The notes under the pieces were generated by a model, which did not search any database, was not told the origin of the DNA, and saw only the letters and a program-made list of their open reading frames with translations. Below, piece by piece: positions 47,084 through 55,639 of a stretch of 64,000 nucleotides of DNA. Source of the DNA: Sporosarcina sp. Marseille-Q4063 (GTDB lineage: Bacteria; Bacillota; Bacilli; Bacillales_A; Planococcaceae); NCBI RefSeq assembly GCF_018309085.1, contig NZ_CP070502.1, forward strand, positions 868,001-932,000. Direction: 5' to 3'. How positions within the stretch are numbered: the stretch's first letter is position 1; the number at the start of each line of letters is the position of its first letter. A program made the translations under genes and the position numbers.

Positions 47084-47866
47084 TTATTTATCCAGTATCG
47101 GAAATAGTTCTTCCAAGTTCTTGATTTCATATGTCGGTTTGATTTCCTCGTGTGGTTCATCGTTGTCTCGGTTGATCCAAACAGATGGAATTCCGACGTA
47201 GGATGCCCCCAAAATATCGGTCATTAAGTTATCTCCAACCATCAACGCTTCACTTGGCTTCACGTTGCAAAGTTCCAATGCATGATCAAAGATTGTTCGG
47301 TCCGGTTTTCCTACTCCAAACCCTCCCGAAATAATAATATGCTCGAAATACGGTGCAATTTCAGGTGTGATTTCAAGTTTCGTATTTTGCAAACTTGGCG
47401 AGCCATTTGTCATTAATAATAGCTGATAGTCATTTTTCAGTTTATCGAGTACCTGAAAAGTTTCTTCATAAACGAATGGACTTTTCTTGCGTTCTTCAAT
47501 AAATAATTCCGCGAGCTCACTGCCTAATTTTGCATCTTTAATCCCAAGACGGCTAAGTCCTCGCGTCCAGGCATCACGTCGATAGGTCGGGACGATTTCT
47601 TTCATCCTCTGAAAACTATCAGATTCATCATCAAACGTACCCCATAACCCTTCAAATGGGTTAATCCCAATCATTTTTGTGAATTCATATGTTTCATACG
47701 TTTCGTAAAGCCCTCTCGCTTCTTCTCGAACGGCTTCTTCGAGTTTGTCGGGATCTATATCATAGCTTCCGGATGCTGCCTCGCAAGTCTTTTGAAAAGC
47801 AGTCGCTACACTTTTCTTATCCCATAATAATGTATCGTCCAAATCAAAAAATAATGCTTTAATCAT
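47084..47866 (-). CDS. HAD-superfamily hydrolase (YsaA/YjjG-like)
   Basis: 260-residue cytosolic phosphatase of HAD subfamily IA. Motif I FFDLDDTLLWD, motif II MTNGS, motif III Lys in GVGKPDRTIF and motif IV VGDNLMTDI; a C1-type helical cap lies between motifs I and II. AGGGGATAACG precedes the ATG. Substrate unknown; phosphoglycolate, nucleotide or phosphoserine activity are all possible in this group. Confidence 0.88.
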   Translation of the reverse strand: MIKALFFDLDDTLLWDKKSVATAFQKTCEAASGSYDIDPDKLEEAVREEARGLYETYETYEFTKMIGINPFEGLWGTFDDESDSFQRMKEIVPTYRRDAWTRGLSRLGIKDAKLGSELAELFIEERKKSPFVYEETFQVLDKLKNDYQLLLMTNGSPSLQNTKLEITPEIAPYFEHIIISGGFGVGKPDRTIFDHALELCNVKPSEALMVGDNLMTDILGASYVGIPSVWINRDNDEPHEEIKPTYEIKNLEELFPILDK

Positions 47867-47884
47867 CGTTATCCCCTATTCATA

Positions 47885-47913
47885 AAGAATCGCCCCTAGC
47901 TAGACTAGGAGCG
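47885..47913 (-). terminator. Likely terminator of ilvD
   Basis: Arms CGCCCCTAG and CTAGGAGCG (one mismatch) with the T-rich tract ATTCTTTAT on the minus strand. Confidence 0.55.
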
Positions 47914-47923
47914 TTCGTTCAAG

Positions 47924-49612
47924 TTATTTCCGATTGAAAAAATCTGTTACAGCACCGATTGAGGCGCAGGATACGTTATGTGCGTATTTCCCTAAAACCC
48001 CACGTGTGTGTAATGGCGGTGCAACCCAATCTTTTTTACGCTTTTCAAATTCTTCATCTGAAACTGCGACCTTTATTTCTTGTGTTTCAGCGCTAATTGT
48101 TATTATATCATCATTCTTGATAAAAGCGATTGGTCCGCCGTCTTGTGCTTCCGGAGAGATATGACCGACGACTAATCCATGTGTCCCGCCGGAAAATCTT
48201 CCGTCTGTTAAGAGCGCAACTTTTTCACCCAAGCCTTTACCAACAAGTATACCAGAAATCGAAAGCATTTCCGGCATACCTGGACCGCCTTTTGGACCGA
48301 CATGTCGAATAACCAAGACGTCGCCTTCTTTAACTTCATTCTCCATTACGGCATTCGTTGCATCTTCTTCCGTATCAAACACACGAGCAGGACCTGTATG
48401 AGTTTTGACGGAAACACCTGACATTTTTGCAACTGCTCCATTAGGTGAAAGATTACCTTTTAGAATGACAAGCGGTCCTTCTTTACTTAACGCTTTATCG
48501 AAAGGCATGATAATCTTCTGGCCTTCAGCTAAGTCAGGTGCCTCTTGAAGGTTTTCAGCAACTGATTTACCAGTTACAGTCAGACAATCTCCATGTAGAT
48601 AACCAGCTTCTAGAAGCATTTTCATAACGGCTTGTACACCGCCAATTCGGTGTAAATCTTCCATTACATACTTCCCGCTTGGTCTTAAATCTGCGAGATG
48701 CGGTGTTTTCTTTTGAATTCGATCAAAATCATCCATCGTCAAATCAATTTCAATCGCATGTGCCATCGCAAGTAAGTGAAGAACAGCGTTTGTTGATCCA
48801 CCTAGTACCATGACAACTGTGATCGCATTTTCAAATGCTTCTTTCGTCATGATATCTTTTGGATAAATTCCTTTTTCCATCAAATTAACGAGCGCATGAC
48901 CAGCTTCTTCACAATCTGCTAATTTATCCCCCGAAACTGCTGGGTTTGATGCACTTCCTGGTAAACTCATGCCGAGCGCTTCAATGGCTGATGACATTGT
49001 GTTTGCAGTATACATCCCCCCGCAAGAACCAGCACCAGGACATGCGTGACATTCAATTTTTCGCAGTTCTTCTTCATCGATTTGTCCGCTATTTAATTGA
49101 CCGACACCCTCAAATACCGAAACTAGATCGATACTCTCCCCGTGGAGTTTCCCTGCCGCAATCGTACCGCCATATACAAATATAGCCGGCACTTCCGAGT
49201 TTGCAATTGCAATCATACAACCGGGCATGTTTTTATCGCAGCCCCCGATTGCAACAAGTCCGTCCAGGTTTTCGCCGCCAACAACTGTTTCAATGGAGTC
49301 AGCAATTACATCACGGCTCGGCAAGGAATAACGCATTCCTTCTGTGCCCATTGAAATTCCATCCGCGATCGTAATCGTATTAAAGATCATTGGAACTGCT
49401 CCGGCATCTCTTGCACCTTTTTTCGCGGCAATCGCCAACTTATCAATATGTATATTACAGGGTGTTACTTCACTCCACGTACTTGCAATCCCTACCATTG
49501 GTTTTTCAAAATCTTCATCCGTTACCCCAACAGCACGTAACATCGCACGGTTTGGTGCTCTCTTGGTGCCTTCACTAAAAACTTTACTATGAATTCTCAT
49601 ATCTTTTTTCAC
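47924..49612 (-). CDS. ilvD: Dihydroxy-acid dehydratase
   Basis: Fe-S dehydratase of valine/isoleucine synthesis, 562 residues. Cluster cysteines in [10 protein letters not shown] and [21 protein letters not shown] 49612 is used: GAGGTGG lies 7 bases upstream, whereas ATG 49600 would be 19 away. It stands alone here, as in B. subtilis, apart from the ilvBHC-leu operon. Confidence 0.96.
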   Translation of the reverse strand: MKKDMRIHSKVFSEGTKRAPNRAMLRAVGVTDEDFEKPMVGIASTWSEVTPCNIHIDKLAIAAKKGARDAGAVPMIFNTITIADGISMGTEGMRYSLPSRDVIADSIETVVGGENLDGLVAIGGCDKNMPGCMIAIANSEVPAIFVYGGTIAAGKLHGESIDLVSVFEGVGQLNSGQIDEEELRKIECHACPGAGSCGGMYTANTMSSAIEALGMSLPGSASNPAVSGDKLADCEEAGHALVNLMEKGIYPKDIMTKEAFENAITVVMVLGGSTNAVLHLLAMAHAIEIDLTMDDFDRIQKKTPHLADLRPSGKYVMEDLHRIGGVQAVMKMLLEAGYLHGDCLTVTGKSVAENLQEAPDLAEGQKIIMPFDKALSKEGPLVILKGNLSPNGAVAKMSGVSVKTHTGPARVFDTEEDATNAVMENEVKEGDVLVIRHVGPKGGPGMPEMLSISGILVGKGLGEKVALLTDGRFSGGTHGLVVGHISPEAQDGGPIAFIKNDDIITISAETQEIKVAVSDEEFEKRKKDWVAPPLHTRGVLGKYAHNVSCASIGAVTDFFNRK

Positions 49613-49686
49613 TCTATTTCCACCTCTTTCATTGTTACATTATACGACATCTTTTATATAGTTCAATGTTTTCTTACAAATTAATA

Positions 49687-49729
49687 TAAAAATAGTAATC
49701 CTTTGCTATTAAAATGCGCAGGATTACTA
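49687..49729 (-). terminator. Terminator of the LysM/GH18 gene
   Basis: Perfect arms TAGTAATCCT and AGGATTACTA with a minus-strand T-rich tail. Confidence 0.85.
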
Positions 49730-49741
49730 GACTTGTCAGAA

Positions 49742-51031
49742 TCATCTTTTTCGTATCGTAAAATTATCTTTTAATAAAAGCCAATTTTGCGGAAAAGCTA
49801 AACCAAGTTTCCAATACATAATGCCTCGAAGATTAAACTGTTTGATTAAATCAAATTTAGCTTGGATGCTTCTCGCGTCTTCAAACCAAACTTCATGATA
49901 GACTCCAGCTGCGTCGTAGTAAGTAAAAAACGGTGCTTGTGCGACATAATCATATTGAATCGCCACATTTTCTCGTAGTGCAAGCGCAATCGCTTGTTGA
50001 GGACTTAATGCTTTCGCCGGCGCGCCGCCTTGTGTCGGGAATGGTGCTGACCAGTCATATCCATATAGGTTTTGACCCAACATAACTTTATTGCTCGGCA
50101 TAACGCTTGTTGCATATTCTACAACCCGTCGAACCGGAATAATTGGACTCACCGCTTGCGGTTCACTGTACGTAAATCCCCATTCATACGTCATAAGTGC
50201 AACAAAGTCCATTAATGCACCATGTGCCGCATAATCATGTCCACCGTATATGCCCGTTAACACATTAGCTGGCATGGGGGCAACTGCTGTTGATACTGTC
50301 AATCCAGCCATATGCAACCGAGTTCTAGCGCGACTGAGAAAATTATTATAAAGTTGCCTGTCAGCTGGAAAAAGTAGTTCAAAATCAAAGTGAATGTCTT
50401 TGTACCCGATATCATTTGCAACTTGAATGATATTTCCAAATAACTGATTCTGTGCAGCTAAATCCGTGAGAATAGCATTAGCAAGTGTAGGTTCAAATCG
50501 AAAGTTTTCTAAGTTACTAACAACCATTGCATTCGCGACGCCATTAGAGCTTGCGATTTGAGGTATATTATCTATTGTCGGGGCTTGTAATGACCCATTT
50601 CGCAGTACTTGATAACTAAACATCGCAAGATAAGTTAAATAAGTTCCACTCGTTTTATCACGAACCTCTTCAATCATCACTTCTGTAACCGGCGTGCGCG
50701 GCTCTACATAAAGCATCGTATCAATTGCCGGTTTCGTTTTTTGGGGAATTTGAAGCCTTTGACCAATTTGCAAAATCGCGGTGGCTGCTAAACTGTTAGC
50801 ATTCGCAAGCGCGGCAATCGTGGTGCCATATCGTCTTGCAATGCTAAAAAGTGATTCGCGTGGTTGTACAATATGAAAACTCCCCTCGACGGGAATGACT
50901 AACGCCTGCCCGACTACAAGTCTAGATGGATCCGATATTTCATTTGCTGTTGCAACTTCTTCAACCGATACGCCATATGTCCTTCCAATCGCATATAAAC
51001 TTTCCCCTCGTTGAACTACGTGGATTTGCAT
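49742..51031 (-). CDS. LysM-GH18 spore cortex-lytic enzyme (SleL/YaaH-like)
   Basis: 429 residues, the length of SleL/YaaH. Two N-terminal LysM domains (about 2-47 and 51-95) bind peptidoglycan, followed by a GH18 glycoside hydrolase (about 105-425) with the catalytic strand DIHFDFELL. SleL-type N-acetylglucosaminidases degrade cortex fragments during germination. No signal peptide, as usual for spore-coat-located members. Supports an endospore-forming host. Confidence 0.92.
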   Translation of the reverse strand: MQIHVVQRGESLYAIGRTYGVSVEEVATANEISDPSRLVVGQALVIPVEGSFHIVQPRESLFSIARRYGTTIAALANANSLAATAILQIGQRLQIPQKTKPAIDTMLYVEPRTPVTEVMIEEVRDKTSGTYLTYLAMFSYQVLRNGSLQAPTIDNIPQIASSNGVANAMVVSNLENFRFEPTLANAILTDLAAQNQLFGNIIQVANDIGYKDIHFDFELLFPADRQLYNNFLSRARTRLHMAGLTVSTAVAPMPANVLTGIYGGHDYAAHGALMDFVALMTYEWGFTYSEPQAVSPIIPVRRVVEYATSVMPSNKVMLGQNLYGYDWSAPFPTQGGAPAKALSPQQAIALALRENVAIQYDYVAQAPFFTYYDAAGVYHEVWFEDARSIQAKFDLIKQFNLRGIMYWKLGLAFPQNWLLLKDNFTIRKR

Positions 51032-51272
51032 TCGCTCATCTACCTTTCTTTCAAAAATACCCTCTCTCTAAAAGTTTATTGATGTGACAAGCTCAATATG
51101 CATACAATTAATAAGCCGTCGAATTTAGTAGTATGCGATTAATAACGATAAGCGGAAAAACGTACTTTTTTCCCGAAAATATATGCCCTTTCAAATTAAT
51201 TCGCATACACTAACGATGACAGGGCAATTGCCTATGCGATGAAGAAAAATATAGTCGAAGGAAGGGAAACGC

Positions 51273-51413
51273 TTGAATGTCAAAAAAGTTTTCCGAACAT
51301 TTTTCTGCGCAAATTTACTCTTATTATTCGTCTTTACATTTCTTCCAGTCCTAATTTTAAATCCAAACTGGGACCAACTTGAATCTATTCTAAACTACAT
51401 GAATAAAGACTAA
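51273..51413 (+). CDS. 46-residue membrane protein, paralogue 2
   Basis: TTG start with AAGGAAGGG 6 bases upstream, stop TAA at 51411. Sequence runs MNVKKVFRTFFCAN, LLLLFVFTFLP, then VLILNPNWDQLESILNYMNKD. It matches the 46903 protein across its whole length: RT near residue 8, AN-LLLFVF-FLP helix, Pro at position 31 and terminal NK-acidic. Same length, opposite strand to most genes. Confidence 0.78.
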   Translation: MNVKKVFRTFFCANLLLLFVFTFLPVLILNPNWDQLESILNYMNKD

Positions 51414-51438
51414 TGAAGAGCATGCTTGAAAGACGCCG

Positions 51439-51501
51439 AAACGACTAATAACCTGATGCAAACGACCAATACCTCAGACCAAACGACCAATGTCTCCGCG
51501 A
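51439..51501 (+). repeat. Three-unit 21-bp direct repeat (AAACGACCAAT type)
   Basis: AAACGAC(T/C)AAT starts at 51439, 51460 and 51481, exactly 21 bp apart, each followed by a similar (A/G)(C/T)CTC/CTG segment. Sits between the 46-residue protein gene and the FAD-dehydrogenase terminator. Sequence is unrelated to the TTGCTTGCAC arrays although the period is the same. Confidence 0.7.
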
Positions 51502-51505
51502 AAAT

Positions 51506-51546
51506 TCAAAAACGCCGAAGCTCATCTACACTGAGCTTCGGCATTT
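51506..51546. terminator. Bidirectional terminator after the FAD-dehydrogenase gene
   Basis: Perfect arms GCCGAAGCTCA and TGAGCTTCGGC, 7-base loop, T-runs on both sides. Confidence 0.92.
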
Positions 51547-51550
51547 TACT

Positions 51551-53224
51551 CTATATATACGAATCTAGTTCTATAACTAATCCTTTTCCCGCTTCCCTGC
51601 CAGAAAAAATGCATCCCCCGAGAAAAGTCCCTTCCAACGACCGATAGCCGTGTACACCACCGCCCCCGAATCCTGCTACCTCACCCGCAGCATACAACCC
51701 TTTCACAGGCTCCCCGGATGAATTAAGAACTCGACCGCTTAAATCCGTTTGTAACCCGCCCAATGTTTTCCGACTAACGATGTGCAACCGAACAGCAATC
51801 ATCGGGCCTTTTTTAGGATCCAAGATTTTATGCGGAGATACGACGCGAATCAACCGGTCACCGACGTACTTACGCGCCCCTCGCAAGGCAGTGATTTGAA
51901 GGTCCTTCGTAAATGAATTTTCAACTTCCTGATCTCTTGCAACAATTAAACGTTTAATATTTTCAAATTCCAATAGATTATCACCAGTCAAATCATTCAT
52001 ACCATCAACTAACTCTTCCAAATTCTTAGCTACGATAAAATCCTCGCCTTTATCAATAAACGCTTGCACGGGAGCCGTTGGACCAGGTAGAATGCGCTGC
52101 AATACCTTTTTAATACTTTTTCCGGTTAAATCTGGATTTTGCTCCGATCCGGACAATGCAAATTCTTTTTCAATGATTTCTTGTGTAAGAAGTGTAAGAA
52201 TGAACCACGAATAGTCATAACCGGTTTTACGAAGGGTATCAAGCGTCCCCAACGTATCAAAACCCGGGAAATTCGGTGCCGGAAGTCTTTGCCCTTTTGC
52301 ATCCAACCAAAGTGAAGACGGCCCCGGCAAAATACGAATACCATGTTTCCCCCAAATCGGATTCCAATTTTTAATGCCCTCTGTATAATGCCACATCCGG
52401 TCCCGGTTAACGATTCTACCGCCCGCACTTTCTGTAATTCCAAGCATCCGACCATCGACATGCGCGGGAACGCCTGAAATCATGCTTTTTGGCGCTTCAC
52501 CAAGACGTGCGGGCCAATTTTCTCGGATAAGCTCTTCATTTGCACCGATGCCACCGCTCGTCACTAACACTGCTTTCCCAAAAACTTCAAAATTATCAAC
52601 AACCTCGCGTGAACTTGCTTCTCCTCGCGCGGCAGAACTCGGAACAAGACGAGAACCGCGCACCCCAACGACAGTACCATCTTCGGTTAATAATTCATCG
52701 ACACGATGTCGCGGAAGATATTCGACTAACCCGGCATTTATCCCTGAACGGACATCGTCTTCAAACGGTTTAACAATCCCCGGTCCGGTTCCCCAAACAA
52801 TATGGAACCTGGGAACTGAATTTCCAGGACCTTCAGCAAGTTGACCACCGCGCTCCGCCCAACCTACTACTGGGAAAAAACGAATGCCCCGAGCACGTAA
52901 CCATTCCCGTTTTTCACCCGCAGCAAATTTGACGTAAGCTTCAGCCCATTTTCTCCCCCAATAATCTTCATCATCTTCCCGGTCGAATCCCGCTGTTCCG
53001 AGCCAGTCTTTCCAAGCAAGCTCATATGAATCTTTAACGCCAAGCCTTCGCTGTTCAGGCGAATCAACAAGAAATAATCCGCCAAACGACCACCAAGCCT
53101 GTCCCCCAAGAGAGGCTTCCGGTTCCTGATCTAACAACAGCACTTTCTTTCCAGCATCTATTAGTTCAGCAGTAGCTACTAAACCAGCTAAGCCAGCGCC
53201 AACAACAATCGCATCATACGCCAC
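51551..53224 (-). CDS. FAD-binding dehydrogenase (fumarate reductase/ketosteroid dehydrogenase-like)
   Basis: 557 residues. N-terminal FAD Rossmann loop VVGAGLAGLVATAEL, EASLGGQAWWSFGG, and a C-terminal flavin contact region LYAAGEVAGFGGGGVHGYRSLEGT (regions about 505-530). It belongs to the flavoprotein group often annotated as FAD-binding dehydrogenase and is soluble, without a signal peptide. Oxidises or reduces a C-C bond next to a carbonyl in relatives; the substrate here is unknown. GTG start with AAAGGGGGA upstream. Confidence 0.85.
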   Translation of the reverse strand: MAYDAIVVGAGLAGLVATAELIDAGKKVLLLDQEPEASLGGQAWWSFGGLFLVDSPEQRRLGVKDSYELAWKDWLGTAGFDREDDEDYWGRKWAEAYVKFAAGEKREWLRARGIRFFPVVGWAERGGQLAEGPGNSVPRFHIVWGTGPGIVKPFEDDVRSGINAGLVEYLPRHRVDELLTEDGTVVGVRGSRLVPSSAARGEASSREVVDNFEVFGKAVLVTSGGIGANEELIRENWPARLGEAPKSMISGVPAHVDGRMLGITESAGGRIVNRDRMWHYTEGIKNWNPIWGKHGIRILPGPSSLWLDAKGQRLPAPNFPGFDTLGTLDTLRKTGYDYSWFILTLLTQEIIEKEFALSGSEQNPDLTGKSIKKVLQRILPGPTAPVQAFIDKGEDFIVAKNLEELVDGMNDLTGDNLLEFENIKRLIVARDQEVENSFTKDLQITALRGARKYVGDRLIRVVSPHKILDPKKGPMIAVRLHIVSRKTLGGLQTDLSGRVLNSSGEPVKGLYAAGEVAGFGGGGVHGYRSLEGTFLGGCIFSGREAGKGLVIELDSYI

Positions 53225-53249
53225 TACAATCCCCCTTTGTAATATGTAT

Positions 53250-54035
53250 TTATTTTAAAATAGAGTTCACAATATGAATTGGTGAGTTTTCAAAAAGTGA
53301 AAAATAGTTCATCGGATGACTTTTCGGAAAGAGTTCTTTACGAATTTTTCGATTAGATTTTCCATTTTCATGCATGGATAATACTGCTTGTTGTATTTTC
53401 TCCAAGTAGGCTAATTTATCCTTTATTACTTTTCTTCCGTTCGGGATAATTCCTGCGTGCGAACAAATATATGTTTCAAAGTCATAAGTCAATATTAAAC
53501 GCAACGAGCTGATGATTTCAGGAATTGATTCGAATGCAAATAGGCTCCTTGGTCTTGATTGCACGTACAAATCACCGCCAAACAACCACTTTTTTTCACG
53601 ATTAAACAGAACGATATGATCATGTGAATGACCGGGCGAATGGATGATATCCCAAGTATAATTCGGGGTTTTGAACTTGTTTCCCAATGGCTGAGCTTCA
53701 AAAGGCGCTCGTTCGCCCCAAAACATTTTCCGGTAAAAAGGAAGCTTCATTCGGTTATTACAAGAATTCACGCCAGTTTCATGAATATAAATTGGTACTT
53801 TTTTGTTATCCTGAATCCATCGTGCTGTGCCTGTATGATCTTCATGGTGATGCGTCAAAATAACTTCATTAATTTTCCAATCATTAAATAACGGGATTAA
53901 TTTTTCGTTCATTTTCGAAGGACCTGTATCGATAAGAAGCCCATCAATAAAATACACAGAGACTAATAACTGCCTTCCCGCAAATTTATTTATAAACTCC
54001 GCTTGCACTAAATCGTCATATGAAATAATGTTCAC
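53250..54035 (-). CDS. MBL-fold metallo-hydrolase
   Basis: 261 residues with the metal-binding HxHxDH box as HHHEDHTG (about 62-69), a His in SPGHSHDH (about 131-138), GGDLYV and a final His in CSHAGIIPNG. A C-terminal helical tail (about 205-261) may give specificity. Substrate unknown. GTG start with AGGGGAGCG. It lies 25 bp upstream of the FAD-dehydrogenase and may be co-transcribed. Confidence 0.87.
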   Translation of the reverse strand: MNIISYDDLVQAEFINKFAGRQLLVSVYFIDGLLIDTGPSKMNEKLIPLFNDWKINEVILTHHHEDHTGTARWIQDNKKVPIYIHETGVNSCNNRMKLPFYRKMFWGERAPFEAQPLGNKFKTPNYTWDIIHSPGHSHDHIVLFNREKKWLFGGDLYVQSRPRSLFAFESIPEIISSLRLILTYDFETYICSHAGIIPNGRKVIKDKLAYLEKIQQAVLSMHENGKSNRKIRKELFPKSHPMNYFSLFENSPIHIVNSILK

Positions 54036-54163
54036 ATAATCGCTCCCCTTTTTTACATAACGAATCTATTTTTGATTTTTCAATATAATTAATGAATATC
54101 TTTTAATTCTACATCCATACTATGGTTGATGCAAAAAACTTTTATTAGTAGGAGGAATTTTAG

Positions 54164-54805
54164 TTGAATCAAAATCAATCCGGCGGCGAAACTCATCAAA
54201 ACATGCACACTGGTAATGTACCTGGGCAAATGAATCATGGTGGTCATGAGTTATTCGATGTTCACGAAGTTCTTTCAGGATCAGTTGCAGCTTTAAACCA
54301 GATGATATTAATGCGCCCACAAGTAAAGGACCCGGAATTACTCGATATTATGGACCGTCAATACCGCTTCGCTTTAGATGAATACAACATTACCGTAGAA
54401 GCTTTTAAGACAGGAACAGATCCATCACATCCGACCGGTTCCTATAAAATGACGCAAGGCAATGATTTCGTATACGGTATGAAACAGTCCCAACCGAAAA
54501 AACCGATTCAATCGGAATCAGAAATATCCGATGAAATTATATCCGGATTCATGCTTGATGCGGCAAAAACCGGTGCTTCAGCAAAAGCGATGGCTGCTCT
54601 TGAAACCACTAATCCAGTTGTGCGCCGTGTACTCGCGGATTCTGTACCGAATTGTATCGAAATGGCTTACGAGCTTTCAATTTATCAAAATAAACACCAT
54701 TACTACCAAGTGCCTCAACTTGCACAGCAAGATATGCAACAATTACTGAATGCATTTGCAACCGGCGGACAACCAGCAATGCCAAACCAACAGAACTTAC
54801 AGTAA
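54164..54805 (+). CDS. CotF-family spore coat protein
   Basis: 213 residues. An Asn/Gln/Gly/His-rich N-terminus (about 1-28) precedes a ferritin-like helical CotF domain (HEVLSGSVAALNQMILM, LLDIMDRQYRFALDEYNI, then VRRVLADSVPNCIEMAYEL). The C-terminus is Gln/Asn rich. Such proteins coat the spore or lie under the exosporium. TTG start with AGGAGGA upstream. Expected to be driven by a late mother-cell sigma factor, but no promoter could be assigned confidently. Confidence 0.87.
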   Translation: MNQNQSGGETHQNMHTGNVPGQMNHGGHELFDVHEVLSGSVAALNQMILMRPQVKDPELLDIMDRQYRFALDEYNITVEAFKTGTDPSHPTGSYKMTQGNDFVYGMKQSQPKKPIQSESEISDEIISGFMLDAAKTGASAKAMAALETTNPVVRRVLADSVPNCIEMAYELSIYQNKHHYYQVPQLAQQDMQQLLNAFATGGQPAMPNQQNLQ

Positions 54806-54821
54806 TAAGAAATACTATTCC

Positions 54822-54855
54822 AAAGCCGAGAGCCTTCTTTCTCGGCTTTATTCTT
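54822..54855 (+). terminator. Terminator of the coat protein gene
   Basis: Arms AAAGCCGAG and CTCGGCTTT followed by ATTCTTTTTG. Confidence 0.85.
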
Positions 54856-54937
54856 TTTGACAAGCCTTCATTGCAGATGCGCCGCAAACACTGTATCATT
54901 TCACTATAGAGAACTTGATTGGAAGGAAATGATGATA

Positions 54938-55600
54938 ATGATGCGGGTTGCAATTGTTGATTTTGATGGAACTTTGTACGCAAAAGAAACATTTCAAATT
55001 TTGATGGACCATTTGAAAGAACATCCGGTTTATCACAACAGATATAATCGGTTTTTTCGTTCGATTTTACCACCTTACATTGGCCATAAAATGAAAATCT
55101 ATCCCAAACATAAAATGCGCGAACGTTCCATGCAAATTTATTTGGATGCGTTGAAAGATTTATCCGTCGAAGAGATGGATACCTATTTCCGCGAAGTGGT
55201 TGCGAAAATGCAAGCCGATTTCAATCCAGATGTCGTATCCAAAGTTAAGCAACATGCAGCTGACGGTGTCCATGTCATGCTTGTTTCCGGGGCCTATACA
55301 CCACTTTTACATATCGCAGTGGATGGATTGCCATTCGATAAAATAATCGGGACGAATATCCCCGTCAAAAATTCAGTTATCGATTTAAAAACACCACTTC
55401 TCCACGTTCAAGGTACTGGGAAAAATGAACAAATTGAAACAGCTTTAGCGAATAAAGAAATTGATTGGGCCAATAGTTTCGCATATGGCGATAGTTATTC
55501 AGATTTATCGGTTCTCGATTTAGTCGGAAATCCGGTGGCCGTTCAACCCGAAGATCAATTAAAAGCTGTTGCTAAAAAAAGAAATTGGATAATAATTTAA
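54938..55600 (+). CDS. HAD-IB-family phosphatase (SerB-like)
   Basis: About 220 residues. Motif I VDFDGTLYAKETFQ, motif II LVSGAYTPLL and motif IV YGDSYSDLSVLDL fit HAD subfamily IB, with relatives such as phosphoserine phosphatase. Start is a choice among ATGs at 54929, 54932, 54938 and 54941; GGAAGGA lies 10 bases before 54938. No clear substrate. Single gene with its own terminator. Confidence 0.85.
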   Translation: MMRVAIVDFDGTLYAKETFQILMDHLKEHPVYHNRYNRFFRSILPPYIGHKMKIYPKHKMRERSMQIYLDALKDLSVEEMDTYFREVVAKMQADFNPDVVSKVKQHAADGVHVMLVSGAYTPLLHIAVDGLPFDKIIGTNIPVKNSVIDLKTPLLHVQGTGKNEQIETALANKEIDWANSFAYGDSYSDLSVLDLVGNPVAVQPEDQLKAVAKKRNWIII

Positions 55601-55635
55601 AAAGAACCCGTTGCTAAATTAGCAACGGGTTCTTT
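55599..55635. terminator. Bidirectional terminator between HAD-IB and fruA genes
   Basis: Perfect 15-bp arms AAAGAACCCGTTGCT and AGCAACGGGTTCTTT between convergent genes. Confidence 0.93.
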
Positions 55636-55639
55636 ACGC

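Noticed and set aside
54609..55073. 154-codon minus-strand frame across the coat protein and HAD-IB genes
   Set aside because: Antisense to two well-supported genes, with no ribosome site and no recognisable motif.
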